In this document: positions 11,077-22,700 of the stretch, piece by piece | Numbering within the stretch: the first letter of the stretch is position 1 | How the letters are laid out: each line of letters begins with the position of its first letter | Origin: Massospora cicadina | Taxonomy: Eukaryota > Entomophthoromycota > Entomophthoromycetes > Entomophthorales > Entomophthoraceae | Assembly (NCBI GenBank): GCA_022478985.1 | Contig: JAKSZP010013606.1 | Coordinates: 1-64,000 of the forward strand | Reading direction: 5' to 3' | Length of the DNA: 64,000 nucleotides | Position numbers and translations under genes: made by a program | The notes under the pieces: generated by a model | Seen by the model: only the letters and a program-made list of their open reading frames with translations | What the model was told of the DNA's origin: nothing | Databases searched by the model: none

Positions 11077-13558
11077 TTAAAACAGGCGCATCACGTTGGC
11101 CCAGATATGCGCAGATGGCGGGCACTCTTCCAGGCGGTGCGCTAGTGTGTTGAGTCCGCCACAGATGGCGCATGTCTCAAACATTGAGAAAGTATGGTCG
11201 GCTATTCTATATGTACGGCGCATGTATTGCCACATTGTGGAGCAAACTTGTGGGGATAGGAGGGGGCAGGTGACGAGGTTCCACACCTGTTTTTGGGTGT
11301 TCAAGTCATATAGGACGTCTTGGTGGTCTAGGTAGTCAATCCTGGACAGAGGGAAGGGTGGTAATGGGGCAGGTACGTTAGACATCGTTTGTCCTCTGTG
11401 GAGTTGCACATATCCAGTTTGAGGGTGATTGTCTTCGGATTGCTGTGAATAGGAGAAGCTCCAATCCCCTTGTCTTAGGTTCTATAGAATGCGTTTGAAA
11501 TACCTATTAGTGTTGTGTGGTCCGGTGGCGTTTGGGTGTGTTACAAGGTACTTCATCAGGGTCGCCAGGTTGGAGGGGGACCTCAGATGTAGTGCCCTTG
11601 CAAAATTGGTTTGGGCTTCCTTGGCCCAGTGGGGGGATGGTGGGTTGGGTGACGTCGTGGAGGCTATCCATGAGCCTAGGATTTGCGTAGCTCTTTCTGT
11701 GAAGTTGAGCAGCCCCATCCCGCCTCTCTTCCGTGGGCCATACATGGTCTCCAGCCTGACAGGTGCACGGTATCCAGACCATAGCCAGTTCTGCAGGAGC
11801 TTGTAGACTGCGTTGGTAAAATTGGCGGAGAAGGGGATCGCGTGGGCAGCAAACCATAACTTTGATAGGATCAGGGAGTTGGCTAACACAACTCTTCCGG
11901 TTAGGCTGGCTTTACTCCTCCGCATACATGTCATTCTTTTTGTGATGTTGTCCAGAATGTTGGTTTCTATGGTGTCAAGTGCATATCCACCGGTTTTGAG
12001 CCATATGCTCAGATGACGGACAGAGTTGGTGGCAGGGTTGTGTGCAAAGGGTAAACACAGTGGTTTTACTGGCTTTTTTTGTTGTTGTGTGGTTGGATGT
12101 GTGGTTGGTTGGTTGGTTTGTGTGGTGGTGGGAGGGTGGGGCCCAGTTTGAACTGAATTTGTCCATAACAATTACCTCTTTTTCTGTTTGTTTAGCATGG
12201 CGTTACTCACTGACTCATACTGATGAATAATGCGCTCAATCGCCCTGGCATCCCTATTGCCTGAGACTCCAACAACGCAGTTGTCAGCAAAGGCGAGCAT
12301 TTTGGTTGGTGGTTGTCCCTCTAACCTGATTCTGGTGAGCTTTGAGTTTGCAATGCAGAGGAGGGGGTCAAGGGTAAAATTGTATAGTAGGGGGCTAAGC
12401 GGGTCACCTTGTTTAAGGCCCCTTTGGGGGGTGATGGTGTCAGTTAGGAAACCTGGGCCTCTGATTGCAAACCTGGCTGAGCGCGTTAGGAGGAGCGCCC
12501 AGTTTATAAAGCGGGGTGGTAGGTTGAAAGCCTTCAGACATTGTTTTAGGTATCCCCAGTGTACTCGGTCATATGCTTTCTATTGGTCCAGGAAAACAAG
12601 GGCACCTGTGGGATTATCCTGGCAGATGTTGGCAATTGTGTGGATATTATCCCAAATTGAGCGATTTGGGATGAATCCAAATTGTGGGGGGAGAGGGTTG
12701 TCTGAGCAATGCAACCCAGACGTTTGGATAAAATTTTAGTTAGTTTTTAGTGTCAGTATTGGTGAGAGCAATTGGGCGCCAGTTGTTTAGATTTGCCTAG
12801 TCTCCTTTTTTGAATAGTGTGACCACGTATGCGTCTTGGCCACCAGATAGAAGGGATGTGTCTTCCAGGCACTTATTCATAGTTGCCAGTAGTATTATTG
12901 CGATATGTTTAAAATATTTTTTGAAAAATTCATATGGAAGGCCATCAGGCCCAGGGCACTTTTTGCATGGGGTTGATCTTACAATCTCCCATAGTTCATC
13001 TTTAGTTATGGGTGCTGCAAGGTCTGGTTGGACAGCTATAGTATCAATATTAGCAGATAATAGAAATTTTTTAATTTCGTTAGGTGATGCAAAATCCGCC
13101 GTTTACAGGTCAGTGTAAAATTGGTGTAATTCAGCTGATATTTCTGATGGTGTATATGCCATTGTGTCATCTGCTCGGTGGACCTGTGTGCAGGTCACTG
13201 ATGTTGAAATTGGTTTAAAATGGCGGAAAAATTGGGCCATGTGAGTTTCTCCAGATAAAATGTATTTTGATTTATAGCATACTTTGGTGTAATGCTGGTG
13301 TTTCCTAAAGAGGGAGTTTACCTGTGTTGATAGCTGGAACCACAGGCGGCCCCATTGGGGGGTGTATCCCTCATGAGGTGTGTTGTTTTCTAAGTGTTGA
13401 AGCTGTCTGATAGCCTTGTTGATTGTCGTGGACATTGCAGCTGTTTTTCTGGAGTTTAGGTGGCAGGCTTTCTTGGTTGCATGAGCCTTGAATATTTCCC
13501 ACTCAGCAATAGGATTCCCATCAGGTGTTTGTCTTTCTTGTTGTGTTGTTAGCACCAT
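11077..13558 (-). pseudogene. LINE reverse transcriptase and C-terminal region
   Basis: Order on the minus strand: linker 13558-13103; RT fingers with PGPDGLPYEFFKKYF (about 12957-12910) and NLNNWRPIALTN (about 12790-12760); QGDPLSPLLYN (about 12408-12375); catalytic motif AFADN at about 12285; thumb/connection with LTGRVVLANSLILSKLWF and RKRGGMGLLNF (11920-11700); and a CCHC-type motif CAICGG...H...CP (about 11180-11130). The second catalytic aspartate is asparagine (AAC instead of GAC), so this copy's RT should be inactive. Stops occur between 12750 and 12460. Confidence 0.85.
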
Positions 13559-13789
13559 CTTGATCCAAAGTTTAAGCTCTGGAAGGTGGATGGTGCTCGG
13601 GTGAACTCTGTGCCAGGTTGGTGGTTTTTCATATTTTTTGAGGATGATATCACTATTGAGACCATTTAATGGTCAGAGAAAGGGATAATTGTTGTTGTAA
13701 AGTTTGATACTTGGTGCCAGAAGTCTACAGGGGCGAGCATCAGGTCAATCCGGGTCATTGAGACCAGCTGGTTATTGTTATTGTGGGGC

Positions 13790-14400
13790 CTCGTCATGTT
13801 GGCCAGGGTGGGGCTTGTTTGGGAATGGTGTCACATAGGCCCAATGTTGCCTTTAGTATGCGTAGTTCTGTGTGGCCGCGGGGTATAGCCCTAGACTTGG
13901 GCCAGCGGTCAGTATTGGTGTTAAGCCAGCAGTTGAAATCTCCTGCAAAAAATGTTGCTTTGGAGAAATGGATTGAGAGGATATTGGAAAAGAAATTTTG
14001 GCGGTCATTCAGATCATTTGGGGCATACATGCACACCACGGAAAAATTCTCTCCATTCCACTCAAGGTTTGCTAGAGCAGCCATCCCTCCAGGTGGGAGG
14101 ATGTGCTTTGAATTTTTACTGGAGGGTTACAGTTTGTTCAAATTACCATCCCACAATGGTGTGTCCAAAAGGATTTTGCCGGAAGGAGCATGGTTGACCA
14201 TGACTCCTCCTCCCACGGTGGACAGTGGGGTTCTTGGATAGCCAAGTTGTCCACGGGGATATTGCATAGGAAAGCCATTTTTTAGCCCAGGACATGGGGG
14301 CCTTAGCTCCCGCAATGTTGAGCATCCCTATGTTGATTGCAGTAGTCCACACATCAGGAACGCTGGGGTGACCCACTGAGGTCACCCAGTTCCTTATCAT
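13790..14400 (-). pseudogene. LINE endonuclease domain
   Basis: An apurinic/apyrimidinic-type endonuclease starts near 14340 (INIGMLNIAGAKAP, the usual start of this domain). It continues at 14084-13794 with VVCMYAPND and the catalytic-type motif FFAGDFNC. A frameshift separates the two parts. The domain nicks target DNA to prime reverse transcription; the 14-bp duplication around the element is consistent with that mechanism. Confidence 0.75.
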
Positions 14401-15670
14401 GAGTCATACTGCGAGTATGGGGTTGACTAGCCTGATTTGTTCCAGTGTGTTGGTCGGCGGCCTTGGTGCTGGCATTGTTCAGTTTCTTCTGGCTTGGATT
14501 ACTCCATGGATTTTGGGTCTGGCGTGGGTTGGCTTTTGCCTCATTAAAAGAATTTTTTTTGCCATTTGCCTGTGGGTTTGATGGGCAGAAACTAGGAGTT
14601 GGGGTGGTTGGGTCTTGTGCATAGGTGTTGTCACATTGTGATTGGCTGAAGTGGTCTTCCATATCATCGCCTATCACATGTGATTGGCTGGGAGGATCCC
14701 CAGTGGTGCAAAGTGGATCTGCTCCCACTTGGTTGGAGGTGTTTGATTGGTTGTGTCCAAAAATTTCAATGTTTTGGTTGTGTTGGGTTTTATATGGAGG
14801 ATCTGATTGGTTATTCCGCTGTGCTGCCATGGCATCTGCCTGAATTTATTCTGTGGAAATTGTGGTGTGAGTTTGGGTCTCAGCGGAATTTGCAGCCTGC
14901 TTGCGGGCAGTCTGTGTGCAACGGCAGTCCTTGCACAAGATGAGCTCAACCAAAGCAATATTGGCTCTTTTGCCCCAATAGAAGGCAAAAGTGGAGTCCT
15001 TAATTTTGCCAAAAGTTGGGCTTGTTTCATCCATATTGTCCTCACAAAATTCCGGTGCTTCAATCCCACACTTGATGGGGCATGCATGGTCTTTGTGGCC
15101 TATTGCTGAGCAGAATTCGCAGATAGGTGGGGTGTGTTCTGGTGTGATATGGAAGGGGCGAGATATGCTGCTATTGGGGAGGTTGATGGTCACCGTGTGG
15201 GGAATGAGGGTGATATCCTCTGCCACGTCCTGATCTGGTTCAATAATGGCTATTGCCTTTCCTGCGCACAGGTGGGGCAGGAGGGAAAATTTTTGAATTT
15301 GAACTTCTTTGATAACTCCGTAACCTTTGAGGCCCCCACAGAGTTCATCTGTGAGGATATTATGGTGCACAGTGCTCGGGAGTCAGTCAAATATGATGAA
15401 TAGGTCATTTGTCTCATTCCATCATGTGCGCACTATGCAGATGGTGCGGTCTTCATTGTTGATTTTTATGGAGAATTTAATTTTCGCTGCATCCGCTGCT
15501 TCTTCTGCGGACATGAACCCAACGTCCACCCATCCTCTGTGTAGATTTTTGTAATTTACCAAGATGGTGTTTGGGAAAGTCGTGGAGAAGCCCTCCTTCA
15601 TTTTTTCCCATGATTCAAGGGAAGTATCGCCGACCATAATTCTAAGGCTGTGCTCAAGGGAGGACAAGGG
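14354..15670 (-). pseudogene. LINE ORF1 (gag-like, zinc knuckle)
   Basis: The first segment (15667-15422) reads WEKMKEGFSTTFPNTI and looks like an RNA-binding fold typical of ORF1 N-termini. The second (15370-14846) contains a CCHC zinc knuckle with spacing C-x2-C-x4-H-x4-C at CEFCSAIGHKDHAC (about 15115-15074). The third (14830-14354) is a low-complexity Q/N/S/P-rich tail. The three segments are in different frames, so ORF1 is broken. In this family the protein coats the element RNA. Confidence 0.75.
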
Positions 15671-15952
15671 TTATGAGTGTTTAATTTTAGTATATGCACC
15701 CATTTTTTGCAGGAATTGCAAAACTCCGGGTGCGGCGCTGTACTCACCCTTTTTGGTGGGAGGGTGTGTCAACATTCCACCGGGGCATTTTTCCCCAGCA
15801 GGTTAGGAGGGCTTTGGGCCTTTTGTGCTGGCCACTTTTGCCCAACTTGTATTGTTGCGGATGAATTTGCTCATATTCCAGGCTGATTGTCAATCTTGGA
15901 GAAATTGTGTAGAATCATGTTACTAAAAGTGATAATAACGGGAAAGAAAAGC

Positions 15953-15966
15953 TTGAGACCAATATA
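15953..15966 (+). repeat. LINE target-site duplication, right copy
   Basis: Exact second copy of TTGAGACCAATATA (see 10538-10551), adjacent to the 5' end of the minus-strand LINE. Confidence 0.9.
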
Positions 15967-16032
15967 GTGTTTAACAGATTATATGTCTGCTACCTTAGGT
16001 TCTTCCCCTTGATCTCATCTTAGGAGGTGAAG
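15967..16032 (+). pseudogene. pol: Element H integrase C-terminal end and polypurine tract
   Basis: Directly after the LINE duplication the frame continues as VFNRLYVCYLRFFP. This is the usual integrase C-terminal segment (compare INRVHAKFL in element E at about 8070). AGGAGGTGAAG ends at 16032 and is the likely polypurine tract before the 3' LTR. Confidence 0.7.
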
Positions 16033-17045
16033 TGTTAAGGAATATACCACTGATATACTGTAAAATAATTTCTCACCCTCTGGAAGGAACCCTGCTGGTA
16101 TACCAACACCTCAATATTCATATATACTAGATTATAGCGCAGATAGGGGAAATCAATCCCCTTTTTCTAGATGAAAATGGTTTAAGGAATTTACCTATTG
16201 GCAAGATGATGCCATTTTAAATAATTTGATATCTGCCAAATGGAGTGGTCTAGTATTTGAAGATGACGCTGACGCTGACAAAGAATATAAATTTGGTAAC
16301 ACCCTTTTATACATTTGGTGGTTTGTTATAGTCTACAATTGACCATTAATGGAGAAATGTCTAAACAACCAACTGAACTAAATTAAACTAAAGGATAAAA
16401 TTGAACTTTTGAGCGAATATTACTCAAAAAGGCAACCAAACAATATTAATAGACAAAAGGAACCCTGGAGTGAGGCGCATTGGAGCTGTACCATTGTCTG
16501 AATTTCGACTCAAGCAGCATATTACCAAATTGGGTAATAAAGCAATAACCAGAAAGAGGAATTGTTACCTCAGACTAAGAAGAGGACATTGAGAAAGGGG
16601 CTAAACATCCTGGTGCAGGGATATCTATCATAAGACAGAGCCCGCGGATTGAAGCATTGAACCAAATGGATGCCGCCATCAAGGCAGAAATTAAGAAGAG
16701 ACTCACAAGGGGTTTGTGAAGCTCCTACAATATAGCTAAACCCCACTCCTAATAATTATCTATTATACATCTATTGTATATCTTGATTTTATACAAATTG
16801 TATAAAATACTTCTTTTTTACTATTATAAAGAATTTATAACCACAGAATCTTAAGTTTATCCTTGTTTTCCACTTATAATAGTTTTGTAGAGAGATTATC
16901 AGTAATCACTCTGTGATCTAAGGAAGTTAGTACTCATTAAGGAGAACACCATAGGTTATTGAGAACACCAAGGAAGAATTTGGCCAAGGTTTCATTGAGA
17001 CTTGTGTTAGGCTAACGTACTGAAGATATTTTTTAAAGTGTCAAC
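16033..17045 (+). repeat. Probable 3' LTR of element H
   Basis: The stretch starts TGTTAAGG after a polypurine tract and ends ...GTCAACA at about 17045, so it has TG...CA ends. No second copy is in the window, so limits rest on the tract and termini alone. No coding capacity is evident. Confidence 0.5.
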
Positions 17046-18279
17046 AAGATCACTTCAAGCAGGGAAATGAAAAGTTCCAATGATCCATCTTTGTTACATC
17101 AGGTAGCATCAGAAGAAGATCTACTCAATGAGGATGGTCATGCGCCTTTAGAATGTCACCTGGTGTTTAACCTGTATGGAACAGAACCCCTCCATATCAA
17201 GTTAGCAATAGAGCTAAATGATTAAGGGCTGGAAAGCTGACTGGCATCATAATCTTAGTAAAAACTGTTTGAGTTTAAGGTTGGATGGCTCAATGGGATC
17301 CCTTGATTCAGAAAATTTGGCCATTGAGGCTTAGAATTCCTGGTTAAATTGGATTAGTGCATTGGCATAAGGCAATATTGATCGGGAGAATGGTAAGGTG
17401 CTTGAGAGAAAATGTTGTTATAAACCTCTACCTGATTGGCTGAAGGATGAAACAATAGCTGAGGATGGTTGGAGTTTTGGAGGTAGGATCTTTGGGGCGC
17501 TGGCCTGATGACTAAACTAGCAGTGGGGGACTGGCAGCAAGGTACCCCAGATATAATATACCAGAGTGGCTTTTCTGTCATAATTGGCATTGGAAGCGTT
17601 TGTAGTGGACTGCTGACAGGATTTTTGCGGTGATCTAAAGTATAATAGACAGGGAAAACTGGAGCTCTTTGTTGATACATGACTATAAGAAATGGTTGGA
17701 TGCAGTTGCAACGTGGGAATTAGGAGATTTGTGTGGCAATATTCAAATGGAAAGGAATAATAGTAGCAGTAGCCCAGGGAGTTATGAGGAGCTTGGCACT
17801 GATAGGGTAAGTGAAATGGAGTATGTGGTTCAAGCCATAGGGATAGATCCCCAACATAAGCTCCTCATATAACATCTGAAGTGGAAGGTGAAATGGTAGG
17901 TTGGCAAAATTTACCACCATTGCGGATTCAGTGGGTAAGCAAGTATGAGTCATGGGGATAGGAGTATTTTTATCAAATTAATGTTTTTATGCTGCTGTGG
18001 CAGCATCATTCTCATAGGGGCAACCAACGTCAAATAGCTAAAAAGATTAAAACCTGATGAAGGCTACCAGCACAAAAATGGTGGCAACAAGCTCAATTAT
18101 TAACTTGTCAATGTACAGGAAAAATTATTTTTGGTTGACTCAGGGAAAAATTAGTTGTTGAAATGAGGAAGGCTATAGGGTGTGGGCAGATTGGATGTAC
18201 GCATGCAAGTTGGATCACTAAGTCCCCAATTGTGACATGATGACATTTTGTCTTATTTGGACTAGTCTGGAACAGTTAG
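17046..18279 (+). other. Unassigned retroelement-like stretch
   Basis: About 1.2 kb lies between the putative LTR of element H and the LTR of element F. A short plus-strand frame from about 17069 and another at 17669-17872 (HDYKKWLDAVATWELG) have a gag-like feel but no diagnostic motif. It may be the 5' internal part of another copy. I see no RNA gene or structured repeat in it. Confidence 0.3.
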
Positions 18280-18334
18280 TGACATTTTACCTGTAGTAGA
18301 ACACCCTACCAAAGCCAAGCATAAGAAACCCCTG
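18280..18334 (+). repeat. 5' LTR of element F, left fragment
   Basis: These 55 bases match the start of the 3' LTR (31357 onward), including the shared CCAAAGCCAAGCATAA. The copy is interrupted at 18335 by element G and resumes at 25089. Confidence 0.85.
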
Positions 18335-19152
18335 TGTAACGCACTGGCTCCTTCCAATGAGCCACGAATGAGTTGGGCTTCAGGATCCATGTTAAAGACC
18401 ATAGGGCTGACAGGACTCCTGATATTACTCTCCTGGTGCGCGCGCTACAAAATTGGACAAGCACCCCCTAGAAAACAGTTGCAAGTATACTTAACCCCAG
18501 CAACATGCCTTGACTCCAAGACAAGGTATAGAGGGAGGCAATAGCCCTCCCAAGCTCACTCTCAAAGTCCAATTCTTGTTGATTTAAGCCAAACATGGCT
18601 GCAGTTAGGCAATATCTTTAAAATAAACCCAAATTATAAATATATGAATTTTAGGTTCTTATATTTAATATTTAGCAAGTTGATAGAAAACAGAACTGAG
18701 AGCCTCCAGCTCCCAGTTCCTTCCCTATATACACATGTTAAAATCTAAAATAAAATATAATATAAGCTTATGGTGCCAGCTTGAACGATGTTTGGTGTAA
18801 ACTTTACAGCAGGATCGCGGAATCTTTACTCAATGGTTCCATGCCAGTTCTGATCCTCAATGGTTCCGCGCCAGTTCCATTTCGAATCCCAATTGAACCG
18901 CGAAACTCCCAAGCACCCATTTCATTCCATTCTCGATTCAAATCCAAATCAAATCTTGAAACCACCCATTTTACTCGTTTTCCATTTTTTTCCGACTTGG
19001 ACGCCCATCTTGCTCCTTGGCCTACTCCAAGCTCCGGCCCCTTAGGCGTCCTTGCCAGAACCAACGCCCTCCTCCTACATACAGACACAGCCTGCCCTGT
19101 CTTACCAAAGATCAGGGCAATGTGATGCTGAGGATAGACCTCAAAAGTCACA
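18335..19152 (-). repeat. 3' LTR of element G
   Basis: It is nearly identical over about 800 bp to 20104-20922 and 24292-25088. On the minus strand it follows AGGGGGTAA, a polypurine tract. It keeps the leader-ORF start codon (near 18597) but has a C-to-T stop (TAG) in that frame near 18470. Confidence 0.92.
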
Positions 19153-19173
19153 TTACCCCCTAGACAGGAAGAA

Positions 19174-20103
19174 CTATTGGATTTTCTCAGGACATCTGGC
19201 ACAATCCCTAGCTGACTGCCATGTGGACTCCTCAGTAGGATGACCCGCCCAACGTACCAAGAATGAATGACGTCCTCGCACCACTTTGGTGTCAAGAATC
19301 TCCTCAACTTCATACTCTTTAGCTCCTCCTCCAGCTGGAAATAAAGGAGAAACCCTTTCAGGAGGCTGGCCAAAGAATGTCTTGAGCTGCGATACATGCA
19401 ACACCAGATAGGCACTTGACCCTTCTGGGAGCTTCAGCTCAAATGCCACCTCGTTCACCCGCCCTCACTACCTGATATGGGCCCAACGCCACTGGCCCCA
19501 ATTTCTGGCTCCTTACAGGCAAGGCATAGTTCCGAGCATTCACCAAGACCCAATCACCTCTCTTGAAAGCTCTACCTTCAGATCTATGCTGGTCCGCCTT
19601 CCTCTTCTGAGCCACGACCGCCACCACCAAATTCTTCTTCAGGAGCTCCAGGGTGTCCCAGGTATCTCGCGACAGCTCATCTGCCACTGGATTCCGACCT
19701 TGCTCCCTGGGCCCCATACCCTCTGGGTGTTGGCCATGATTTGCGAAAAATGGGGTCATACCTGTGGATGAATGCTTATGATTGTTATAAGCAAATTGAG
19801 CCAGCTTCACCCAATATATCCAGTCATCCTGCCGCCCTGAGACATAGCACCTCAAATATTGCTCCAATATCTGATTTACTCTCTCAGTTTGGCTGTCTGA
19901 CTGAGGATGGTATGCTGACGAATGGCAAGCCTTGATCTTTAGATTCCCCAGCATGTGGAGCCAAAATTTAGATGTAAATTGTGGACCACGATCCAACACA
20001 ATCTCTTCAGGCACCCCATGTCTGGAGAAAACCTCATTTACAAAAATCTGTCCTGCCACCTTTGCAGAAATGGTTGACCAACAAGGAAAAACTCTGCATA
20101 TTT
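19174..20103 (-). pseudogene. pol: Element G integrase core, C-terminus and chromodomain
   Basis: From 20100 downward the frame encodes ISAKVAGQIFVNEVFSRHG, the second catalytic aspartate in VLDRGPQFTSKFW, and the glutamate in SQTERVNQILEQYL, then FAYNNHKHSSTGMTPFF. The C-terminus (GDWVLVNARN, LGPYQVV) leads after a frameshift to a chromodomain at 19458-19174 (YEVEEILDTKV, FLVRWAGHPTEESTW). The beginning of the integrase lies on the other side of the solo LTR, from 20930 upward. Confidence 0.88.
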
Positions 20104-20922
20104 TGTAATGCACTGGCTCCTTCCAATGAGCCACGAATGAGTTAGGCAGCAGGATCCATGTTAAAGAACATAGGGCTGTCAGGACTCCTGATACTACTCT
20201 CCTGGTGCGCGCGCTACAAGATTGACAAGCACCCCCTGGAAGACAGTTGCAAGTATACTTAACCCCAGCAACATGCCTTGACCCCAAGACAAGGTATAGA
20301 GGGAGGCAATAGCCCTCCCAAGCTCACTCTCAAAGTCCGATTCTTGTTGATTTAAGCCAAACATGGCTGCAGTTAGGCAATATCTTAAAATAAACCCAAA
20401 TTATAAATATATGAATTTTAGGATCTTTTATTTAATATTTAGCAAGTTGATAGAAAATAGAACTGAGGAGCCTCCAGCTCCCAGTTCCTTCCCTATATAC
20501 ACATGTTAAAATTTAAAATAAAATATAATATAAGCTTATGGTGCCAACTTGAATGATGTTTGGTGTAAACTATACAGCAGGATCGCGGAATCTTTACTCA
20601 ATGGTTCCGTGCCAGTTCTGATCCTCAATGGTTCCGCGCCAGTTCCATTTCGAATTCCAATCAAACCGCGAAACTCCCAAGCACCCGTTTCATTCCATTC
20701 TTGATTTGAATCCAAATCGAATCTCAAAACTACCCATTTTTCTCGTTTTCCATTTTGTTCTGACTTGGACGCCCATCTTGCTCCTTGGCCTACTCCAAGC
20801 TCCGGCCCCTTAGGCGTCCTTGCCAGAACCAACGCCCCCTCCTCCTACATACAGACACAGCCTGCCCTGTCTTACCAAAGATCAGGGCAATGTGATGCTG
20901 AGGATAGACCTCAACCATCACA
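20104..20922 (-). repeat. Solo LTR of family G inside element G integrase
   Basis: It matches both LTRs of element G and has the same TGT...ACA ends. It splits the integrase between MVVVDRLT (about 20940) and the ISAKVAGQ segment (about 20070). Flanks TATTT and TATAT differ at one base, an imperfect 5-bp duplication. In its leader frame one base is missing near 20225 (ATTGACAAG versus ATTGGACAAG in the other copies). Confidence 0.88.
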
Positions 20923-21470
20923 TATATAGTCAGGCGATCCACCACCACCATCAAGGCATCCATCCCCTGTGACTTGGGCAGTCCTGTGATGAAGTCCACA
21001 CTCACTGAGGACTATGGCCTAGAAGGAATTTGAAGCGGCTTCAATTTCCCCCTGGTGCCACCCGTTGGGCCTTTGCCCTAGTGCAAACCACACAACGCGA
21101 AACATACTTCTGCACCGCCGCACCCACACCTCTCCACAAATAGTGATGGCGAACAAGATCTAACGTCTTCTCATGACTGGGATGACCTGCCAGAGGATGG
21201 TCGTGATTAGCTGCCATTACCTCTTGTTGCAGACTCTTGACAGGGACCCAAATCCTTCCCTCATGGCGTATGATACCACCCCAAACCGAGAATCCCACAT
21301 GCCCCCTGCTTGCCTCACCTTCTCCTGTCTCTTCTCTTATCCGTTGGCCCAGCTCACATCTTTGCTGTGCAGTCCGGATTCTTCCTGCCATTCCTTCTCT
21401 CCAGCCCTGGATCATTGCAAACAGGTTCTGTGGCAACATCATGGCTGTATTGAACTTCAACTCAACTTCT
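20923..21470 (-). pseudogene. pol: Element G integrase N-terminal part
   Basis: The HHCC zinc-binding region (H in NHDHPLAGHPSHEKTLDLV, then CVVCTRAK, 21230-21070) is followed by the first catalytic aspartate in MSVDFITGLPKSQGMDALMV (about 21005-20945). A frame break near 21020 separates the two. The frame is then cut by the solo LTR at 20922. Confidence 0.85.
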
Positions 21471-21599
21471 CACAGGAAAACACTAGTCCAGAATCACGGC
21501 TCAATAAATCTGGCAAGATATTTTGTTTTCCTGGCTTGTATTCGATCCGCAGGTCATATTGAACCTACTCTAAGTGCCACTGGCCTGCCTCTGGTTCAT

Positions 21600-22140
21600 C
21601 AGGCATGGGGACTTATAGTATTCTAAGGCTCAATGGTCTGTTTGGATGACAACCGGGTGCCTGGCATACAATAGGTGGTGTTGCCACTCCCTAAAGCTGC
21701 AACTATTGCCAAAAGTTCCTTATCATAAACTGGATAGTTGGTTTCAGCTGGTGCCATCTTCTGACTGAAGTAACAGACAGGATGTTCAACCCCATTTTTA
21801 CCCTCCTGCAACAACACGGCTCCAAGTGCAAAATTTGATGCGTCAGTCTCTACCACGAATGGTTTGTTTGGGTCAGGGTGTGCCAGAACTGGGGCTGTCA
21901 GCAGACACGTCTTCACTAGCTGAAATGCCCTCTCCTCAGCCTCCCCCCAAATGAATGGCACGTCTCCCATCAGTCTTGTCAACGGCACAGCCCATTGAGC
22001 CAGATCCCTATAAAACCTCCGCATGAAATTTACACCCCAAAAAGCTTCGCACTTCAGTCCTATTCCCAGGAGCCTTCCATTCCCGCACTGCCCGCAACTT
22101 ATCAGGACAGATCGCTATCCCTTCTTGGAGGACCACGTTC
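21600..22140 (-). pseudogene. pol: Element G RNase H
   Basis: Minus-strand frame 22024-21623 starts in the RT connection (FYRDLAQWAVPLTRLM). It contains VVETDASNFALGAVLLQEG, the RNase H core with catalytic D, and NYPVYDKELLAIVAAL. A frameshift at about 21690 breaks the end (the AFKVWTDH-like segment). The region joins RT at about 22140 with another frame break. Confidence 0.85.
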
Positions 22141-22141
22141 T

Positions 22142-22700
22142 CTAGAAGGACACTGATTCCTTATTGAACTCACACTTGGACGGCTTTAACTTCAAGCCCG
22201 CGTTCCTAACCTCCTCCAACACACTTCTCACATCCCTCACATGGTCCTGTACCAATCTGGAAAACACCAGGATGTCATCCATATAAGCAACACAACACCT
22301 ACCCACTAAGTCCCCCAATACATGATCAATCATGCGCTGGAAAACTTCAGGGGCATTGCGTAGCCCAAATAGCATAACCCTGTACTCGAAGTTTCCCAGA
22401 TGACATTTGAATGCCGTATACCACTGGTGCTCAGGGCGAACAGGAATTTGATTGAAAGCGTCCACCAAATCCAATTTGAACACCCCACACCCGGAGATCA
22501 TGGGCAGAATGTTCTCCATGAGTGGCATTGGATAGGGGTCAGGTTCTATCACCTCATTAAGGCGTCAGAAATCAACACAAGGATGTAACTCCCCCCTGAC
22601 TCGGGAACCAACAGGACTGGCGAAACCACCGGCGACTTGGAAGGCACAATCAAACCCATATCCAGCATCTTATGGACATAATCATCCAATGCCTCTCAGG
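22142..22700 (-). pseudogene. pol: Element G reverse transcriptase with intact YMDD
   Basis: FKLDLVDAFNQIPVRPEHQW (first catalytic D), then VMLFGLRNAPEVFQRMIDHV and the active-site box AYMDDILVFS (about 22290-22262) are intact in one frame (22552-22142). Upstream (22700-22552) the finger region is frame-shifted. It is the best-preserved RT catalytic core of the minus-strand elements in the window. Confidence 0.9.

Larger units (their letters stand above)
10552..15952 (-). mobile_element. Full-length Tad/L1-like non-LTR retrotransposon
   Basis: This 5.4-kb minus-strand element is bounded by a 14-bp duplication. In coding order it has ORF1 with a CCHC knuckle (about 15670-14354), an apurinic-type endonuclease (about 14360-13790), a linker (13558-13103), RT (about 13100-12190), a thumb/connection region (12171-11482) and a C-terminal cysteine/histidine motif (about 11190). 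The 3' end carries AATAAA (reverse of 10556-10561) and a short A-rich tail abutting the duplication. Several frameshifts and stops make this copy defective, but all parts of the family are present. Clade assignment (Tad-like versus another L1 relative) is inferred. Confidence 0.9.

Noticed and set aside
12230..12739. Plus-strand 169-codon frame in the LINE
   Set aside because: It lies opposite the RT domain (QGDPLSPLL and AFADN on the minus strand) and has no recognisable motif of its own; treated as a shadow frame.
13783..14241. Plus-strand 152-codon frame
   Set aside because: It is antisense to the LINE endonuclease (FFAGDFNC on the minus strand), which explains its openness.
14399..15806. 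Several plus-strand frames of 60-100 codons
   Set aside because: All are antisense to LINE ORF1, whose zinc knuckle is on the minus strand.
18804..19415. 203-codon minus-strand frame in LTR G and integrase end
   Set aside because: It starts inside the chromodomain region in another frame and runs into the LTR; the same LTR frame recurs at 20536-20832 by repetition, but the chromodomain frame (19458-19174) explains the coding part.
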